From the NCBI GenBank assembly GCA_016703945.1, contig JADJBC010000012.1, forward strand, positions 1-64,000: 64,000 nucleotides of DNA, given 5' to 3'. Under the pieces are notes generated by a model. That model saw only the letters and a program-made list of their open reading frames with translations. It did no database searches and was not told the origin of the DNA. Below, piece after piece: positions 22,739-31,899 of this stretch. The translations under genes were made by a program, and so were the position numbers. The stretch comes from Candidatus Aalborgicola danicus. Lineage in GTDB: Bacteria > Pseudomonadota > Gammaproteobacteria > Burkholderiales > Burkholderiaceae_C. Numbering within the stretch: the stretch's first letter is position 1; the number at the start of each line of letters is the position of its first letter.

Positions 22739-25039
22739 TCACGTTCTGGCAAATTGCCGGTCTGAAACGGGCTCGGGCCGCGTTACGGTGCTCACCAGCA
22801 GAGTGGCCAGCAAGCCCGCTGAAACACCGAAAACACCTGCTGATACCGGCTGTATTCCCCACCAGAGTCCGTCACCAGTAAGTCCCAAGCCGTTGCGCAC
22901 AACCGGCAAATTGATGGCCATGTAATAAATCGTGACACCCAGCCCCGTCAACATGCCTGACACGGCTCCTGCTCGTGTGGTGCGTTTCCAAAAAATACCC
23001 AACACCATGGCGGGTACGAAGGCCGCACCAGCCAGTGAAAACGAAGCCGACACAAGATATAGGATACCGGCCGGTCGCTGTGCTGCTGCGTACGCAGCAA
23101 TCAGGGCGACCACAAGCAATGCGAACTTGGACCACATCACCCGGCGCATGGCCTGCGCCTTATCGTCATCACCTTCAAAGTACATGTCATGCGCCATGGC
23201 ATTTCCAATGGTCAACAGCAATCCGTCGGCAGTGCTCAGCGCTGCAGCCAAACCTCCCGCAGCAACCAGCACGGACACCACATAAGGCAAACCACCGATT
23301 TCCGGAGTCGCCAGCATGACCAGATCAGCACCCATATTCAGTTCCGCGAACTGCAGTATTCCGTCCCCATTCACATCGGACGCCGTCAACAGGCTGGGGT
23401 CTCTGGCCCACTGCGCGACCCAGGCGGGTAGGCTGTCAAATGGCTGGCCAACCAAGTGCGCCATGACCTCATATTTGACCAATACTGCCAAAGCCGGTGC
23501 AGAAAGATACAACAGGGCAATAAAGAACAGCGACCATGCCACCGAACTTCGCGCCTCGGCAACGGTTGGAGTTGTGTAGTACCGAGTCAACAGGTGCGGC
23601 AGGCCAGCCGTGCCCACCATCAGACAAAACATCAGGGCCAAAAAATTCAGTCGCGAGGTATCAAAAATTTCCTGTTGCTCTACAGATCCCACCGGATCGC
23701 CAGCAAACGGCATGGTGTGCGCGGGCATGCCACCCAATGGTCTGGCGCGCGCCCAGTCTTCAGCCATGGCACGGGTCCAACTTTCGCGAGCGGCATTGAC
23801 ATCTTTGGGTAAGACCGAGAGCGCGCGTCGCAGAGCAATCGCGCGCTCATCTTCCATTTTCATATCGCCCAGCGCTCGCAACTGGCGACGCAACTCCTGG
23901 CGCTCGGCTTGCAGCGACCTGTCCACATCCTTGAGTTTTTCTTCGTAAGAGCGGGCTCGCCGCGCATATTCCTCAACCACTTGTTTTTCTGCGGGCGATT
24001 CCATCAGTCGCCGTTCCATTTCGGCAATTTTTTGCAATTGCTGCCCGTATGCCAGTGGTGCCAGGGGATTACCCACTTGTTTGTACGCAAGCCATGACAC
24101 CGGGATCAAGAACGCCAGAATGATGACGACGTATTGTGTAACCTGGGTCCAAGTCACCGCACGCATGCCACCCAAGAAAGAGCAGACCAGAACGCCGCCC
24201 AAGCCAAGCAAGATACCAATTTCAAAGTGCACCCCCGTCAATCGCGACGTAATCAGGCCAACCCCGTAGATCTGCGCCACAACATAGGTAAAGGAACACA
24301 AAATAGCCGCCAGCGCCGCAATCATGCGTGGCCACCTTCCACCAAACCGCACCGCAAAATAGTCGGGCACGGTGTAGAGCTTCATGCTTCGCAAGTACGG
24401 AGCCACCAGCAGGGCGACCAGGCAAAAACCACCGGTCCATCCCAGGACGTAGGCCAGGCCACCAGGTTGCCCTCCATTGCCCGAGAACCCTTGGAGGTAC
24501 AAACCGCCGGCCAGGCTTATGAATGACGCCGCACTCATCCAATCCGCCGCAGTCGCCATGCCGTTGTACACCGCCGGAATCCGCCGGCCTGCCACGTAAT
24601 ACTCTGACGCGTCCGCAGTGCGGCCATAAACCCCAATGACTGCGTACAAAATCAACGTTGCCGACAGAAAAATGCCGGCAACCCAAACCTTGGACATTCC
24701 AAAGTGCTCCGCGAATGCCAGCACCAGAAGAAACACCAGCAGACTCACGACGTACCAGGCGAATCGCCTGTGCAATGAGCGTCGGTGTGCGGCATAAGAC
24801 AACTGATCAAAACCGGGTTCTGGATCTTCCCGGCGGTTAGCGCGCCACGCATAGACCGCCACAATGCCAATAAAAATCAGAACTGAGCCTTGCGCTGCAA
24901 ACCAGAATCCAACCGGCCAGTCCGCAACTCCAAACTGCAGATCACGGGCAAAAAAGACGACGCCGAACGACACCACAAACCACAGTGTCAACAGGCCCGC
25001 GTGCAGGCGCCAGTGGTTCGAGTCGGCCCGCTGTGTCAT
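22739..25039 (-). CDS. Sodium:solute symporter with fused DUF4212 small subunit (acetate/monocarboxylate type)
   Basis: From ATG 25039 this is a 766-aa membrane protein. The start is fixed by an ATGA overlap with the ppsA stop (25036-25039). Residues 8-85 resemble the DUF4212 small subunit (WRLHAGLLTLWFVVSFGVVF, WPVGFWFAAQGSVLIFIGI), normally a separate gene before VC_2705-type symporters. The SSS transporter follows from about residue 100 (SEYYVAGRRIPAVYNGMATAADWMSAASFI). A soluble coiled-coil insert spans about 332-405. A canonical EF-hand loop, DVNGDGILQFAE, is at 555-566 in a loop between membrane segments. Relatives are linked to acetate or short monocarboxylate uptake. Coupling to PEP synthase suggests uptake of a gluconeogenic carbon source. 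Confidence 0.88.
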   Translation of the reverse strand: MTQRADSNHWRLHAGLLTLWFVVSFGVVFFARDLQFGVADWPVGFWFAAQGSVLIFIGIVAVYAWRANRREDPEPGFDQLSYAAHRRSLHRRFAWYVVSLLVFLLVLAFAEHFGMSKVWVAGIFLSATLILYAVIGVYGRTADASEYYVAGRRIPAVYNGMATAADWMSAASFISLAGGLYLQGFSGNGGQPGGLAYVLGWTGGFCLVALLVAPYLRSMKLYTVPDYFAVRFGGRWPRMIAALAAILCSFTYVVAQIYGVGLITSRLTGVHFEIGILLGLGGVLVCSFLGGMRAVTWTQVTQYVVIILAFLIPVSWLAYKQVGNPLAPLAYGQQLQKIAEMERRLMESPAEKQVVEEYARRARSYEEKLKDVDRSLQAERQELRRQLRALGDMKMEDERAIALRRALSVLPKDVNAARESWTRAMAEDWARARPLGGMPAHTMPFAGDPVGSVEQQEIFDTSRLNFLALMFCLMVGTAGLPHLLTRYYTTPTVAEARSSVAWSLFFIALLYLSAPALAVLVKYEVMAHLVGQPFDSLPAWVAQWARDPSLLTASDVNGDGILQFAELNMGADLVMLATPEIGGLPYVVSVLVAAGGLAAALSTADGLLLTIGNAMAHDMYFEGDDDKAQAMRRVMWSKFALLVVALIAAYAAAQRPAGILYLVSASFSLAGAAFVPAMVLGIFWKRTTRAGAVSGMLTGLGVTIYYMAINLPVVRNGLGLTGDGLWWGIQPVSAGVFGVSAGLLATLLVSTVTRPEPVSDRQFART

Positions 25040-27429
25040 CGCGTTGAAAGTTGCTGCCAGGTTGCAATCACAGAGTCTGGATTCAGGGAAATAGACGAAA
25101 TGCCTTCGTCCACCAACCACTGGGCAAAGTCCGGGTGGTCGCTAGGGCCCTGACCGCAAATTCCTATGTACTTGCCTTGTTTCTTGCAAGCGGCGATTGC
25201 AAGACTGATAAGCGCCTTCACGGCTGGGTCGCGCTCGTCAAAGTCGGCAGCCAGCAACTCCAGGCCCGAATCACGGTCCAGACCCAGTGTAAGCTGGGTC
25301 AGGTCGTTGGAGCCAATCGAGAAGCCGTCGAAGTACTCCAGGAACTGCTCGGCCAAGATGGCGTTGCTCGGGATCTCGCACATCATGACGAGCTTCAGCG
25401 CGTTTTCGCCGCGCTTCAAGCCGTGCTTACCCAAAAGTTCGGTCACTTTCTTGGCTTGACCCAGGGTGCGCACAAACGGCACCATGACCTGCACATTGTT
25501 AAGCCCCATATCGTTGCGCACCCGCCTCAAAGCCTCGCACTCCATGGCAAAGGCTTCACCAAACTCGGAACTCACATAACGTGCCGCACCCCGAAAACCC
25601 AACATCGGATTTTCTTCCTCTGGTTCGTAGCGGCTACCGCCTATCAGCTTCCGGTATTCGTTGCTCTTGAAGTCCGACAGGCGCACGATGACAGGTTTGG
25701 GCCAAAACGCCGCAGCGATCGTAGCGATGCCTTCGGCGACGCGGTCAACGTAAAAAGCGCGGGGCGACGCATGCCCTCGTGCCACGGATTCGACGGCCTT
25801 CTTCAGGTCCGCATCCACATTGGGGTAGTCCAGAATGGCCTTGGGATGCACGCCAATATTGTTGTTGATGATGAATTCCAGCCTTGCCAAGCCAACGCCT
25901 TCATTGGGCAACTGGCAAAAATCAAAGGCCAGCTGAGGGTTGCCCACATTCATCATGATCTTGACCGGGCTCTCGGGCATGGCACCGCGCTGCACTTCGG
26001 TGACCTCGGTTTCCAGCAGGCCGTCATATATAAAGCCGGTATCGCCTTGTGAACAGCTCACGGTGACCAGCATGCCTTCCTTCAATGCCTCGGTGGCATT
26101 GCCGCAACCGACCACCGCCGGAATGCCCAGCTCGCGCGCAATGATGGCGGCATGGCAGGTGCGCCCGCCGCGGTTGGTGACGATGGCGGCGGCCCGCTTC
26201 ATGACCGGCTCCCAATTGGGATCGGTCATGTCGGTCACCAGGACATCACCGGCCTGGACTTTGTCCATCTCGCTGATGTTGTGCACGATACGTACCGGGC
26301 CGGTACCGATCTTTTGGCCAATGGCACGGCCTTCAACCAGTACGGTGCCCAAGCCTTTGAGCTTGTACCGGTACTCCGCCTGGTTGCCAGCCTGGCTTTT
26401 CACGGTTTCAGGGCGCGCCTGCAGAATGTAGATTTCGCCATCGATTCCGTCCTTGCCCCACTCGATGTCCATTGGACGGCCATAGTGTTCTTCAATCACC
26501 AGGGCGTAGCGTGCCAGTTGCTCGACATCGGCATCACTGAGCGAATAACGGTTGCGCAACTCGGTCGGTACGTCGGTCGTTTTGACCAGTTTGCCCCCCA
26601 GGGCCTTTTCCTCAGGCGTGGTGAATTGCATCTGGATCAGCTTGGAGCCCAGACTGCGCCGGATGACGGCGCGCTTGCCCGCCATCAGCATGGGCTTGTG
26701 CACGTAAAACTCGTCCGGATTGACGGCACCCTGCACCACGGTTTCGCCCAGGCCATAACTGGAGGTGATGAACACCACCTGGTCAAAGCCGGATTCGGTG
26801 TCAATCGTAAACATCACACCGGCGGCGCCCAGATCGGAGCGCACCATGCGCTGGATGCCGGCGGAGAGCGCCACCACGTCATGGGCAAAACCCTTGTGCA
26901 CGCGGTAGCTGATGGCGCGGTCGTTGTACAACGAGGCAAACACTTCGCGAATCTTGTGCAGGATCTCGGTTATGCCATGAACGTTGAGGAAGGTTTCCTG
27001 CTGGCCAGCAAAGGACGCATCGGGCAAATCCTCGGCTGTGGCGGACGAGCGCACCGCAAAGGTAGCGTCAAAATTGCCAGCGCTCAGGGTAGCAAAGGCT
27101 TCACGGATGCCTTTTTCCAACTCTGGCGGAAACGGCTGGGCTTCGACCAGGGCGCGGATTTCGGCACCGACCTGCGCCAGGGCACGCACGTCTTCCACGT
27201 CCAGGGTCTTGAGCTTGGCGCTGATCTTCTCCGTCAAGCCGTCAAACTTCAGGAATTCGCGGAACGCGTGGGCCGTGGTGGCAAAGCCGGTCGGCACTTT
27301 GACCCCCGTCGGAAGGTTGGAAATCATTTCCCCCAAGCTGGCATTCTTGCCACCGACCGACTCGACGTCGGTCATGCGCAGAAGCTCGAAAGGGACGACC
27401 AGATCGGTCGGAATGAACAGGGTTGACAT
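25036..27429 (-). CDS. ppsA: Phosphoenolpyruvate synthase
   Basis: This 797-aa enzyme converts pyruvate + ATP to PEP + AMP + Pi in gluconeogenesis. It has the N-terminal ATP-grasp domain (VGGKNASLGEMISNL, FAVRSSATAEDLPDASFAGQQETFLNV), the swivelling phosphohistidine domain (IVTNRGGRTCHAAIIARELGIPAVVG, catalytic His), and the C-terminal PEP/pyruvate barrel (GFRGAARYVS, VMVPFVRT, FSIGSNDLTQLTLGLDRDS, GICGQGPSDHPDFAQWL with the catalytic Cys). It is divergent from its regulator gene, and its stop overlaps the symporter start. Confidence 0.98.
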   Translation of the reverse strand: MSTLFIPTDLVVPFELLRMTDVESVGGKNASLGEMISNLPTGVKVPTGFATTAHAFREFLKFDGLTEKISAKLKTLDVEDVRALAQVGAEIRALVEAQPFPPELEKGIREAFATLSAGNFDATFAVRSSATAEDLPDASFAGQQETFLNVHGITEILHKIREVFASLYNDRAISYRVHKGFAHDVVALSAGIQRMVRSDLGAAGVMFTIDTESGFDQVVFITSSYGLGETVVQGAVNPDEFYVHKPMLMAGKRAVIRRSLGSKLIQMQFTTPEEKALGGKLVKTTDVPTELRNRYSLSDADVEQLARYALVIEEHYGRPMDIEWGKDGIDGEIYILQARPETVKSQAGNQAEYRYKLKGLGTVLVEGRAIGQKIGTGPVRIVHNISEMDKVQAGDVLVTDMTDPNWEPVMKRAAAIVTNRGGRTCHAAIIARELGIPAVVGCGNATEALKEGMLVTVSCSQGDTGFIYDGLLETEVTEVQRGAMPESPVKIMMNVGNPQLAFDFCQLPNEGVGLARLEFIINNNIGVHPKAILDYPNVDADLKKAVESVARGHASPRAFYVDRVAEGIATIAAAFWPKPVIVRLSDFKSNEYRKLIGGSRYEPEEENPMLGFRGAARYVSSEFGEAFAMECEALRRVRNDMGLNNVQVMVPFVRTLGQAKKVTELLGKHGLKRGENALKLVMMCEIPSNAILAEQFLEYFDGFSIGSNDLTQLTLGLDRDSGLELLAADFDERDPAVKALISLAIAACKKQGKYIGICGQGPSDHPDFAQWLVDEGISSISLNPDSVIATWQQLSTR

Positions 27430-27659
27430 GGCAAAGCTCCGGAAGTTAAAAAACCTTTGAACTGCTGTATCAGCACCGGCACACGCCCGCCAAATCAGCA
27501 GCGATCACGACCGATTCACCCTCTGTTGTTGTTTTTGGGTGCGCACGGGAATGACAAAATGTGGAAATTGCGGCTATTGTAGGGGCCACACCCCACAGTC
27601 GACACCGACCGCTACACACCCCCGCTTGCAATTCACTGACAACCCGGCGACCCCGCACC

Positions 27660-28481
27660 ATGACCCACCGCACCGTATTTTTTGTGTCCGATGGCACCGG
27701 CATCACCGCCGAAACCTTTGGCAACGCCATCCTGGCCCAATTCGAGGCCAAGGCACGCCATGTGCGCCTGCCGTTTTGCGATACGGTTGACAAAGCACAC
27801 CAGGCGGTGCGACAAATCAACCACTCGGCGCTGGTCGATGGCCACCGTCCAATAGTATTCACGACCCTGGTCAATCTGGAAGTGCACAAAGTCATTCACG
27901 AGGGCTGTCAGGGCATGTTGTTGGACATGTTCGGTATGTTCGTGCACCCGCTGGAGCAAGAACTAAAGCTTAAATCCAACCACCGCATCGGCCGCTTCAG
28001 TGACGCCAGCAAAAGCAAGGAATACCAAAGCCGCATCGAAGCCATCAACTTCTCGCTGGCGCACGACGACGGTCAGATGAACCGCGACCTGGAACAGTCC
28101 GACGTGATCCTGGTTGGTGTGAGCCGCAGCGGCAAGACGCCGACCTCGCTGTACTTGGCCATGCAGTACGGACTCAAGGCCTCCAACTACCCGCTGATCC
28201 CTGAAGACTTTGAGCGCCGCCAACTGCCACCGGCCCTGGTGCCACACAAGGATAAGATTTTCGGTCTGACCATCCAACCCGAGCGCCTCTCCGAGATTCG
28301 CAACGAACGCCGACCGAACTCCAAATACGCCTCGCTGGAGAACTGCCGCGCCGAGGTCAACGAAGCTGAAGCCATGATGCGCCGCGCCGGTATACGCTGG
28401 CTTTCGACCACCACCAAGTCGATTGAAGAGATCGCAACCACCATCCTGCAGGAAATCCACCCGGAGCGGCTGGTGTATTAA
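27660..28481 (+). CDS. ppsR: PEP synthase regulatory kinase/pyrophosphorylase (PpsR, DUF299)
   Basis: This 273-aa protein starts at ATG 27660, where the family N-terminus RTVFFVSDGTGITAETFGNAIL begins; the upstream in-frame codons are not conserved. PpsR inactivates PEP synthase by ADP-dependent threonine phosphorylation and reactivates it by Pi-dependent dephosphorylation. The P-loop-like GVSRSGKTPTSLYLAMQYG and IHEGCQGMLLDMFGMFVHPLE are visible. Divergent pairing with ppsA is the standard arrangement; the shared intergenic region is 230 nt. Confidence 0.97.
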   Translation: MTHRTVFFVSDGTGITAETFGNAILAQFEAKARHVRLPFCDTVDKAHQAVRQINHSALVDGHRPIVFTTLVNLEVHKVIHEGCQGMLLDMFGMFVHPLEQELKLKSNHRIGRFSDASKSKEYQSRIEAINFSLAHDDGQMNRDLEQSDVILVGVSRSGKTPTSLYLAMQYGLKASNYPLIPEDFERRQLPPALVPHKDKIFGLTIQPERLSEIRNERRPNSKYASLENCRAEVNEAEAMMRRAGIRWLSTTTKSIEEIATTILQEIHPERLVY

Positions 28482-28529
28482 TGTTCTCGGAACAGTGACG
28501 ACACCACAGACACAGACTATCACCACCTG

Positions 28530-29005
28530 GGCAAGTAAATGGTCCAACTCGAGGTATAGCTGTGCGCACCCGACTGGCGCGGTATTGACAGCAGTTCCGT
28601 TCGTACTTGCAGAAGCTGTTATTTCGGCGATCTCCACCTGGTTGTAGGCACACCGGAGTAGTTTGCCGGTATCGTGCTGATCGCCAGTGGCAGTGTGCAT
28701 CTGCCGTACTACCGTTGGAAGTTGCGCTGGCGTTACCGCGAAGCGGCAGGTTTGATGCGCGATTGGAGGCAAACCAGGGTGAAAACCCCGTCACGGTACA
28801 GAAATACCTTACGACGAGCCAACTGGTCCTGGGTAACGTGGTTCTGGACTCACGCAAGAAACTCGGTGAGCAACTCGGCTCAACAGCGCTGCCAACCACG
28901 GCCTTCTTTGACGCCAGCGGCCGCCTGGTGGATACGCACTTTGGCGCTTTGTCATCGGCATCGCTGGCCAGCAAACTGAAAAAGCTGGAGACGTCTGTGC
29001 AGTAA
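28530..29005 (+). pseudogene. Remnant of a thioredoxin/TlpA-like gene
   Basis: The C-terminal part is readable as VQKYLTTSQLVLGNVVLDSR and KKLGEQLGSTALPTTAFFDASGRLVDTHFGAL (frame ending 29005). It contains the cis-proline strand (LPTTAFFD) and GRLV turn of TlpA/ResA-type thioredoxins. Upstream, about 28528-28556, TWASKWSNSRY recalls the W-C-x-x-C motif with the cysteines replaced; several frame breaks lie between. No complete product is encoded. The rest of the 590-nt space between ppsR and the glutaredoxin-like gene shows nothing else I can name. Confidence 0.5.
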
Positions 29006-29070
29006 TTTGGTGGCAACAGATCTTTGACGCCCTGCCCACCTGATCGTCTTGGCCCCCGCGAGATCAACGA

Positions 29071-29463
29071 TCAAGTGTTCGCAAAACGTCCTCTCAAATA
29101 CGCAATGATGGCGTCGGACTCCACCAGCCATACGGCATTGCCCGCTGGGTCGGTTATCTTCAGACACGGCACTTTGGGTTGACCGTAGCCTTGAATCAAA
29201 TCTGAACGATTTTGTTCGTGCTTTTGAGCGTCGCGGCGCTCTATGTTGATCGACAGGCGGCGCATTTCTTGCCGAACCTTGATACAAAACGGGCAGGTCG
29301 TAAATTGATACAAAGCGAGATTGGTGCACTGCTTGTCAACCTCCAACTGGCGTGCGGGCGATCGAACCATCCCCTTTGGTCGGTTGGCGATTTCCCAAAG
29401 CCGCATAAATGGACCCAGGAAAAGTCTCAAAGTTCGAAAGAACAGTCTGGCAAAAGTTTTCAT
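29071..29463 (-). CDS. Glutaredoxin/GST-N-like protein with N-terminal hydrophobic segment
   Basis: This 130-aa protein has an N-terminal amphipathic or membrane-proximal stretch (MKTFARLFFRTLRLFLGPFMRLWE) followed by a thioredoxin-fold domain: LALYQFTTCPFCIKVRQEMRRL with the glutaredoxin-type CPFC (C57/C60), KVPCLKI with the cis-proline, and ESDAIIAYLRGRF, the GST/glutaredoxin glutathione-binding end. It is probably a glutathione-dependent thiol reductase anchored at the inner membrane. It stands alone on the minus strand. Confidence 0.85.
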   Translation of the reverse strand: MKTFARLFFRTLRLFLGPFMRLWEIANRPKGMVRSPARQLEVDKQCTNLALYQFTTCPFCIKVRQEMRRLSINIERRDAQKHEQNRSDLIQGYGQPKVPCLKITDPAGNAVWLVESDAIIAYLRGRFANT

Positions 29464-29585
29464 CTTGATAAATAGGGGTGGTGATAGAGGGGTGGTCTGG
29501 CCCAGTACCTGAACCTCGCTGCAGCAATGCGCTCATTGTCGCCTGCAGGAGTTGACCGGCTAGAACAGTCAGAACGAGGAGTTGT

Positions 29586-30047
29586 TCACAGTATGCTCAT
29601 CAACCGCCCAAGTGACGCAATGGCGATCGTCACATAGCCGAGGATCAGATTGATTCCAATCAGCCGCCGAATCTGGCCCAGCGCCTTGCCACCCGCTGGC
29701 CAATCCTGGTTGGCAACGGCAGCTTTGAGTTTTGCATAGGGGATTTGGAAGACGTAGACAAAGATACCGTCCATCACCAGACCCAGCAGCAGCATGAGAT
29801 GCCAGTGGACAGGCGACTGCTTCATGCCGACAACGAACATGGTGACCAGGCCGCTGATCAGAATCACCGAAACGGCGACCCATACCCAGGGGAAAAACCG
29901 TACAAACACCGCACTCCAAAGCTTGAGGCGCACGGGTGGCTCCAGCTGGACCGCCGCAACCGGGCGCAGGCACATCCAGGCGAAGAACATGCCGCCCACC
30001 CACAGGACAACGCCTGCCAAATGCAAAAACAGAAGAATCGGGTGCAT
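29586..30047 (-). CDS. CopD-like four-helix membrane protein
   Basis: From ATG 30047 this is a 153-aa protein with four predicted transmembrane helices (ILLFLHLAGVVLWVGGMFFAWM; FFPWVWVAVSVILISGLVTMFVV; WHLMLLLGLVMDGIFVYVFQI; LIGINLILGYVTIAIASLG). The HLAG--LWVGGM motif with a conserved histidine in helix 1 is typical of the CopD family (copper resistance D, putative heme/copper-handling membrane proteins). Upstream in-frame codons to 30131 add no membrane or signal feature. Confidence 0.82.
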   Translation of the reverse strand: MHPILLFLHLAGVVLWVGGMFFAWMCLRPVAAVQLEPPVRLKLWSAVFVRFFPWVWVAVSVILISGLVTMFVVGMKQSPVHWHLMLLLGLVMDGIFVYVFQIPYAKLKAAVANQDWPAGGKALGQIRRLIGINLILGYVTIAIASLGRLMSIL

Positions 30048-30267
30048 GGGCGCGTTCCGTTGAAATCCAAGGCTGCCCAATGTAGCACCGACAGGCGCGG
30101 CAAAAGCGTTGGGCGTCCATTGGCACTCCACAAAAGAGTGGAGCCATATCGATGTCTCAGACCTGACACCCCACTTGCACTGGATTCCCTGTCCGACAGC
30201 CGTCAGACACGCGGTTGGCGGCCGAGTCCTGTTGCAGGTTGTTGCCCTGCGGGAGCATGGGCTAGCG

Positions 30268-30486
30268 TTACTTGGTCAATATCAGCTTACCCAAAGATGT
30301 CTGGCGCAAGCGGTAGACCGCGCCGTTGTGGTCAATTTCAACTTCCTGGGCGCCGGCAAAAATGGCGCGGCTGGGCAGCCGGAGCACTGCGCCGGTGGCG
30401 TGCGGTCCCTTGCGCTGCACCGTCGCCGGGGCATCATGGTGCGCCACGCGAGTGTCTGGCGGGATGGGCTCGGTTGGATGGGTCAT
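30268..30486 (-). CDS. hemP: Hemin uptake protein HemP
   Basis: This 72-aa protein starts at ATG 30486 (a TTG four codons upstream is possible). The family signature is the C-terminal block VLRLPSRAIFAGAQEVEIDHNGAVYRLRQTSLGKLILTK, with IDHNG-YRLR and a terminal GKLILTK. HemP is a small, Fur-regulated protein required for heme uptake gene activation in some beta-proteobacteria. It follows the DUF1513 gene by only 4 nt and so belongs to the iron-regulated operon under the Fur box at 31702. Confidence 0.92.
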   Translation of the reverse strand: MTHPTEPIPPDTRVAHHDAPATVQRKGPHATGAVLRLPSRAIFAGAQEVEIDHNGAVYRLRQTSLGKLILTK

Positions 30487-30490
30487 TGGC

Positions 30491-31669
30491 TTAGCCAACC
30501 AGCGCCCAATGGTTGTCCAGCGCCAGCCCGACCGGCCACTTCAGGAACACCGGCGCCAGTGACGGATGCCAGCGCGCCACACCCCTGGCGGAGCCCAGAA
30601 ACACACCATCGGCATGCTGCGCCAGCGGCCAGTTCGTCAGGGCGCCGGCGTCCTGCAATTGCGCAATCACCGTCAAGGCCTCCGGCGCCTTTGGGTTCCA
30701 CTGGAATGCGGTGTTGGTGCGCAGGCAGCTCAGCACAAAGCCGCCATCCGGGCTGGCCACGATGTCGCCGCTGTAGCCTCCGCCACCCTCACCCAGGGCG
30801 GGGGTCTGGATGGTGTCGCCATCCCACACCGCGAACACAGGCGATGCCCGGCGGCGGATCACGTCGTCGTGCTCGTTTTGCAGGGCAATGCCCAGAGCAG
30901 CGGCTTGGGCCGTCGCCGGCTCGCCGCCCTTTGTGCGACCGGGCTGGCTCCACGCCATGTGGCGAATCCCCAGACGCTGGTCCTTCAGGCGCCACTGTCC
31001 CAGGCGCTCGCCCGTACTGGGGTCCATGCGCACCAGGGAGGAGTCCATCAGGTGCAGGTCGCGCTTCTTGTCGCCCTCGGCGCGCAGAATGCCGCCATTG
31101 GCCACCATCAGCTTGCCCGAGGCATCCAGCAACAACTGGTGTGGCTCCACGCCATAGGTGCGCCACTGCGCCACCTTGCGCAGGGTCTGGCTGTCACGCA
31201 CCGACACCCAGCCCTGGCCGGAGCGGGCGCTGGTCTCGGCGGTGTACAGCCACTGGCCATCGGCACTGGCGCAGACATGGCCGTCCAGTGTGCGGCCCTC
31301 AGACTCACTGTCCATGCGCAGCCACTGCACCGCCTGGCCCTGGGCGTCGCAGCGCACGATCCAGTTGCCGGGACGCACCGCCACGGCCACAAAGCCACCG
31401 TCGCTCTGAACCAGCAGGCCGTGCGTGCGCGTCGGCACTGCCAGAGTGGAGCGGATGCGCACCTGGGCCGCCTGCCAGTCCAGTGCAAACAGGCCCACAA
31501 ACTCGCCAGCCGGCTGGGTCGCGCTGCTGTCCTGGTGCCATGCCGCTAATACCGTGGAGCTGGACGCAGTGGCAGAGGCATCGCCTGCAGATTGGGCCAG
31601 CACAGCAAACGGCCACAGGGAACTGGCCGCCAAAGCGCCACTGGCGCGCAAGAAATCACGTTTTTGCAT
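30491..31669 (-). CDS. DUF1513 family periplasmic protein (iron-uptake associated)
   Basis: From ATG 31669 (GAGG 6 nt upstream; ATG 31675 also possible) this is a 392-aa protein with a twin-arginine-like signal (QKRDFLRASGALAASSLWPFAVLAQ). The mature part is a beta-propeller-like repeat protein (RTHGLLVQSDGGFVAVAVRPGNWIVRCDAQG, GRTLDGHVCASADGQWLYT, GVEPHQLLLDASGKLMVANGG, RHMAWSQPG, GGYSGDIVASPDGGFVLSCLR). In many proteobacteria DUF1513 genes lie with periplasmic iron-uptake genes (EfeO-like, di-heme peroxidase). Here only hemP and the TonB system accompany it. Its precise role is unknown. Confidence 0.88.
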   Translation of the reverse strand: MQKRDFLRASGALAASSLWPFAVLAQSAGDASATASSSTVLAAWHQDSSATQPAGEFVGLFALDWQAAQVRIRSTLAVPTRTHGLLVQSDGGFVAVAVRPGNWIVRCDAQGQAVQWLRMDSESEGRTLDGHVCASADGQWLYTAETSARSGQGWVSVRDSQTLRKVAQWRTYGVEPHQLLLDASGKLMVANGGILRAEGDKKRDLHLMDSSLVRMDPSTGERLGQWRLKDQRLGIRHMAWSQPGRTKGGEPATAQAAALGIALQNEHDDVIRRRASPVFAVWDGDTIQTPALGEGGGGYSGDIVASPDGGFVLSCLRTNTAFQWNPKAPEALTVIAQLQDAGALTNWPLAQHADGVFLGSARGVARWHPSLAPVFLKWPVGLALDNHWALVG

Positions 31670-31701
31670 ATTCATCCTCAAATAAAACTGTAGTTTATTG
31701 C

Positions 31702-31722
31702 AAATGACAACGATTCGCATTT
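31702..31722. promoter_or_regulatory. Fur box between divergent iron-uptake genes
   Basis: A near-palindrome has outer arms AAATG (31702-31706) and CATTT (31718-31722) and an inner AAC-GATT. It fits the beta-proteobacterial Fur consensus (AAATGATAATCATT-like). It lies 33 nt upstream of the DUF1513-hemP start and about 100 nt before the receptor gene, so Fe-Fur would repress both directions. Confidence 0.7.
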
Positions 31723-31830
31723 AAAATTACAACAAATCTTTTCGCCAGCCACACCGCCAGGGTTCCATTTCCCGCGGATTCAGCCAGCCAACAACCCCTG
31801 ACCGAAGCCGCACCATGAATCAACACAAAG

Positions 31831-31899
31831 CCTTTAAGCAAATTAAGCCTCCAGCCCTCGCCAACATTGATACATACGCTACACATTTCAGTAGCAAAA
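31831..31899 (-). repeat. 65-70 bp interspersed repeat, copy 8, in the signal region of the TonB receptor
   Basis: On the minus strand: TTTTGCTACTGAAATG, TGTAGCGTATGTATCAATGT, GGCGAGGGCTGGAGGC, TTAATTTGCTTAAAGG. All blocks of the consensus are present. It overlaps the stretch where the reading frame from ATG 31815 and the frame of the receptor diverge. Confidence 0.8.

Noticed and set aside
27894..27920. CACGAGGGCTG in ppsR as a repeat copy
   Set aside because: It encodes the conserved IHEGCQG of PpsR and lacks the ATAGC block.
30109..31707. 532-codon plus-strand frame across hemP and the DUF1513 gene
   Set aside because: Pro/Arg/Ser/Cys-rich nonsense composition and overlaps two well-supported genes.
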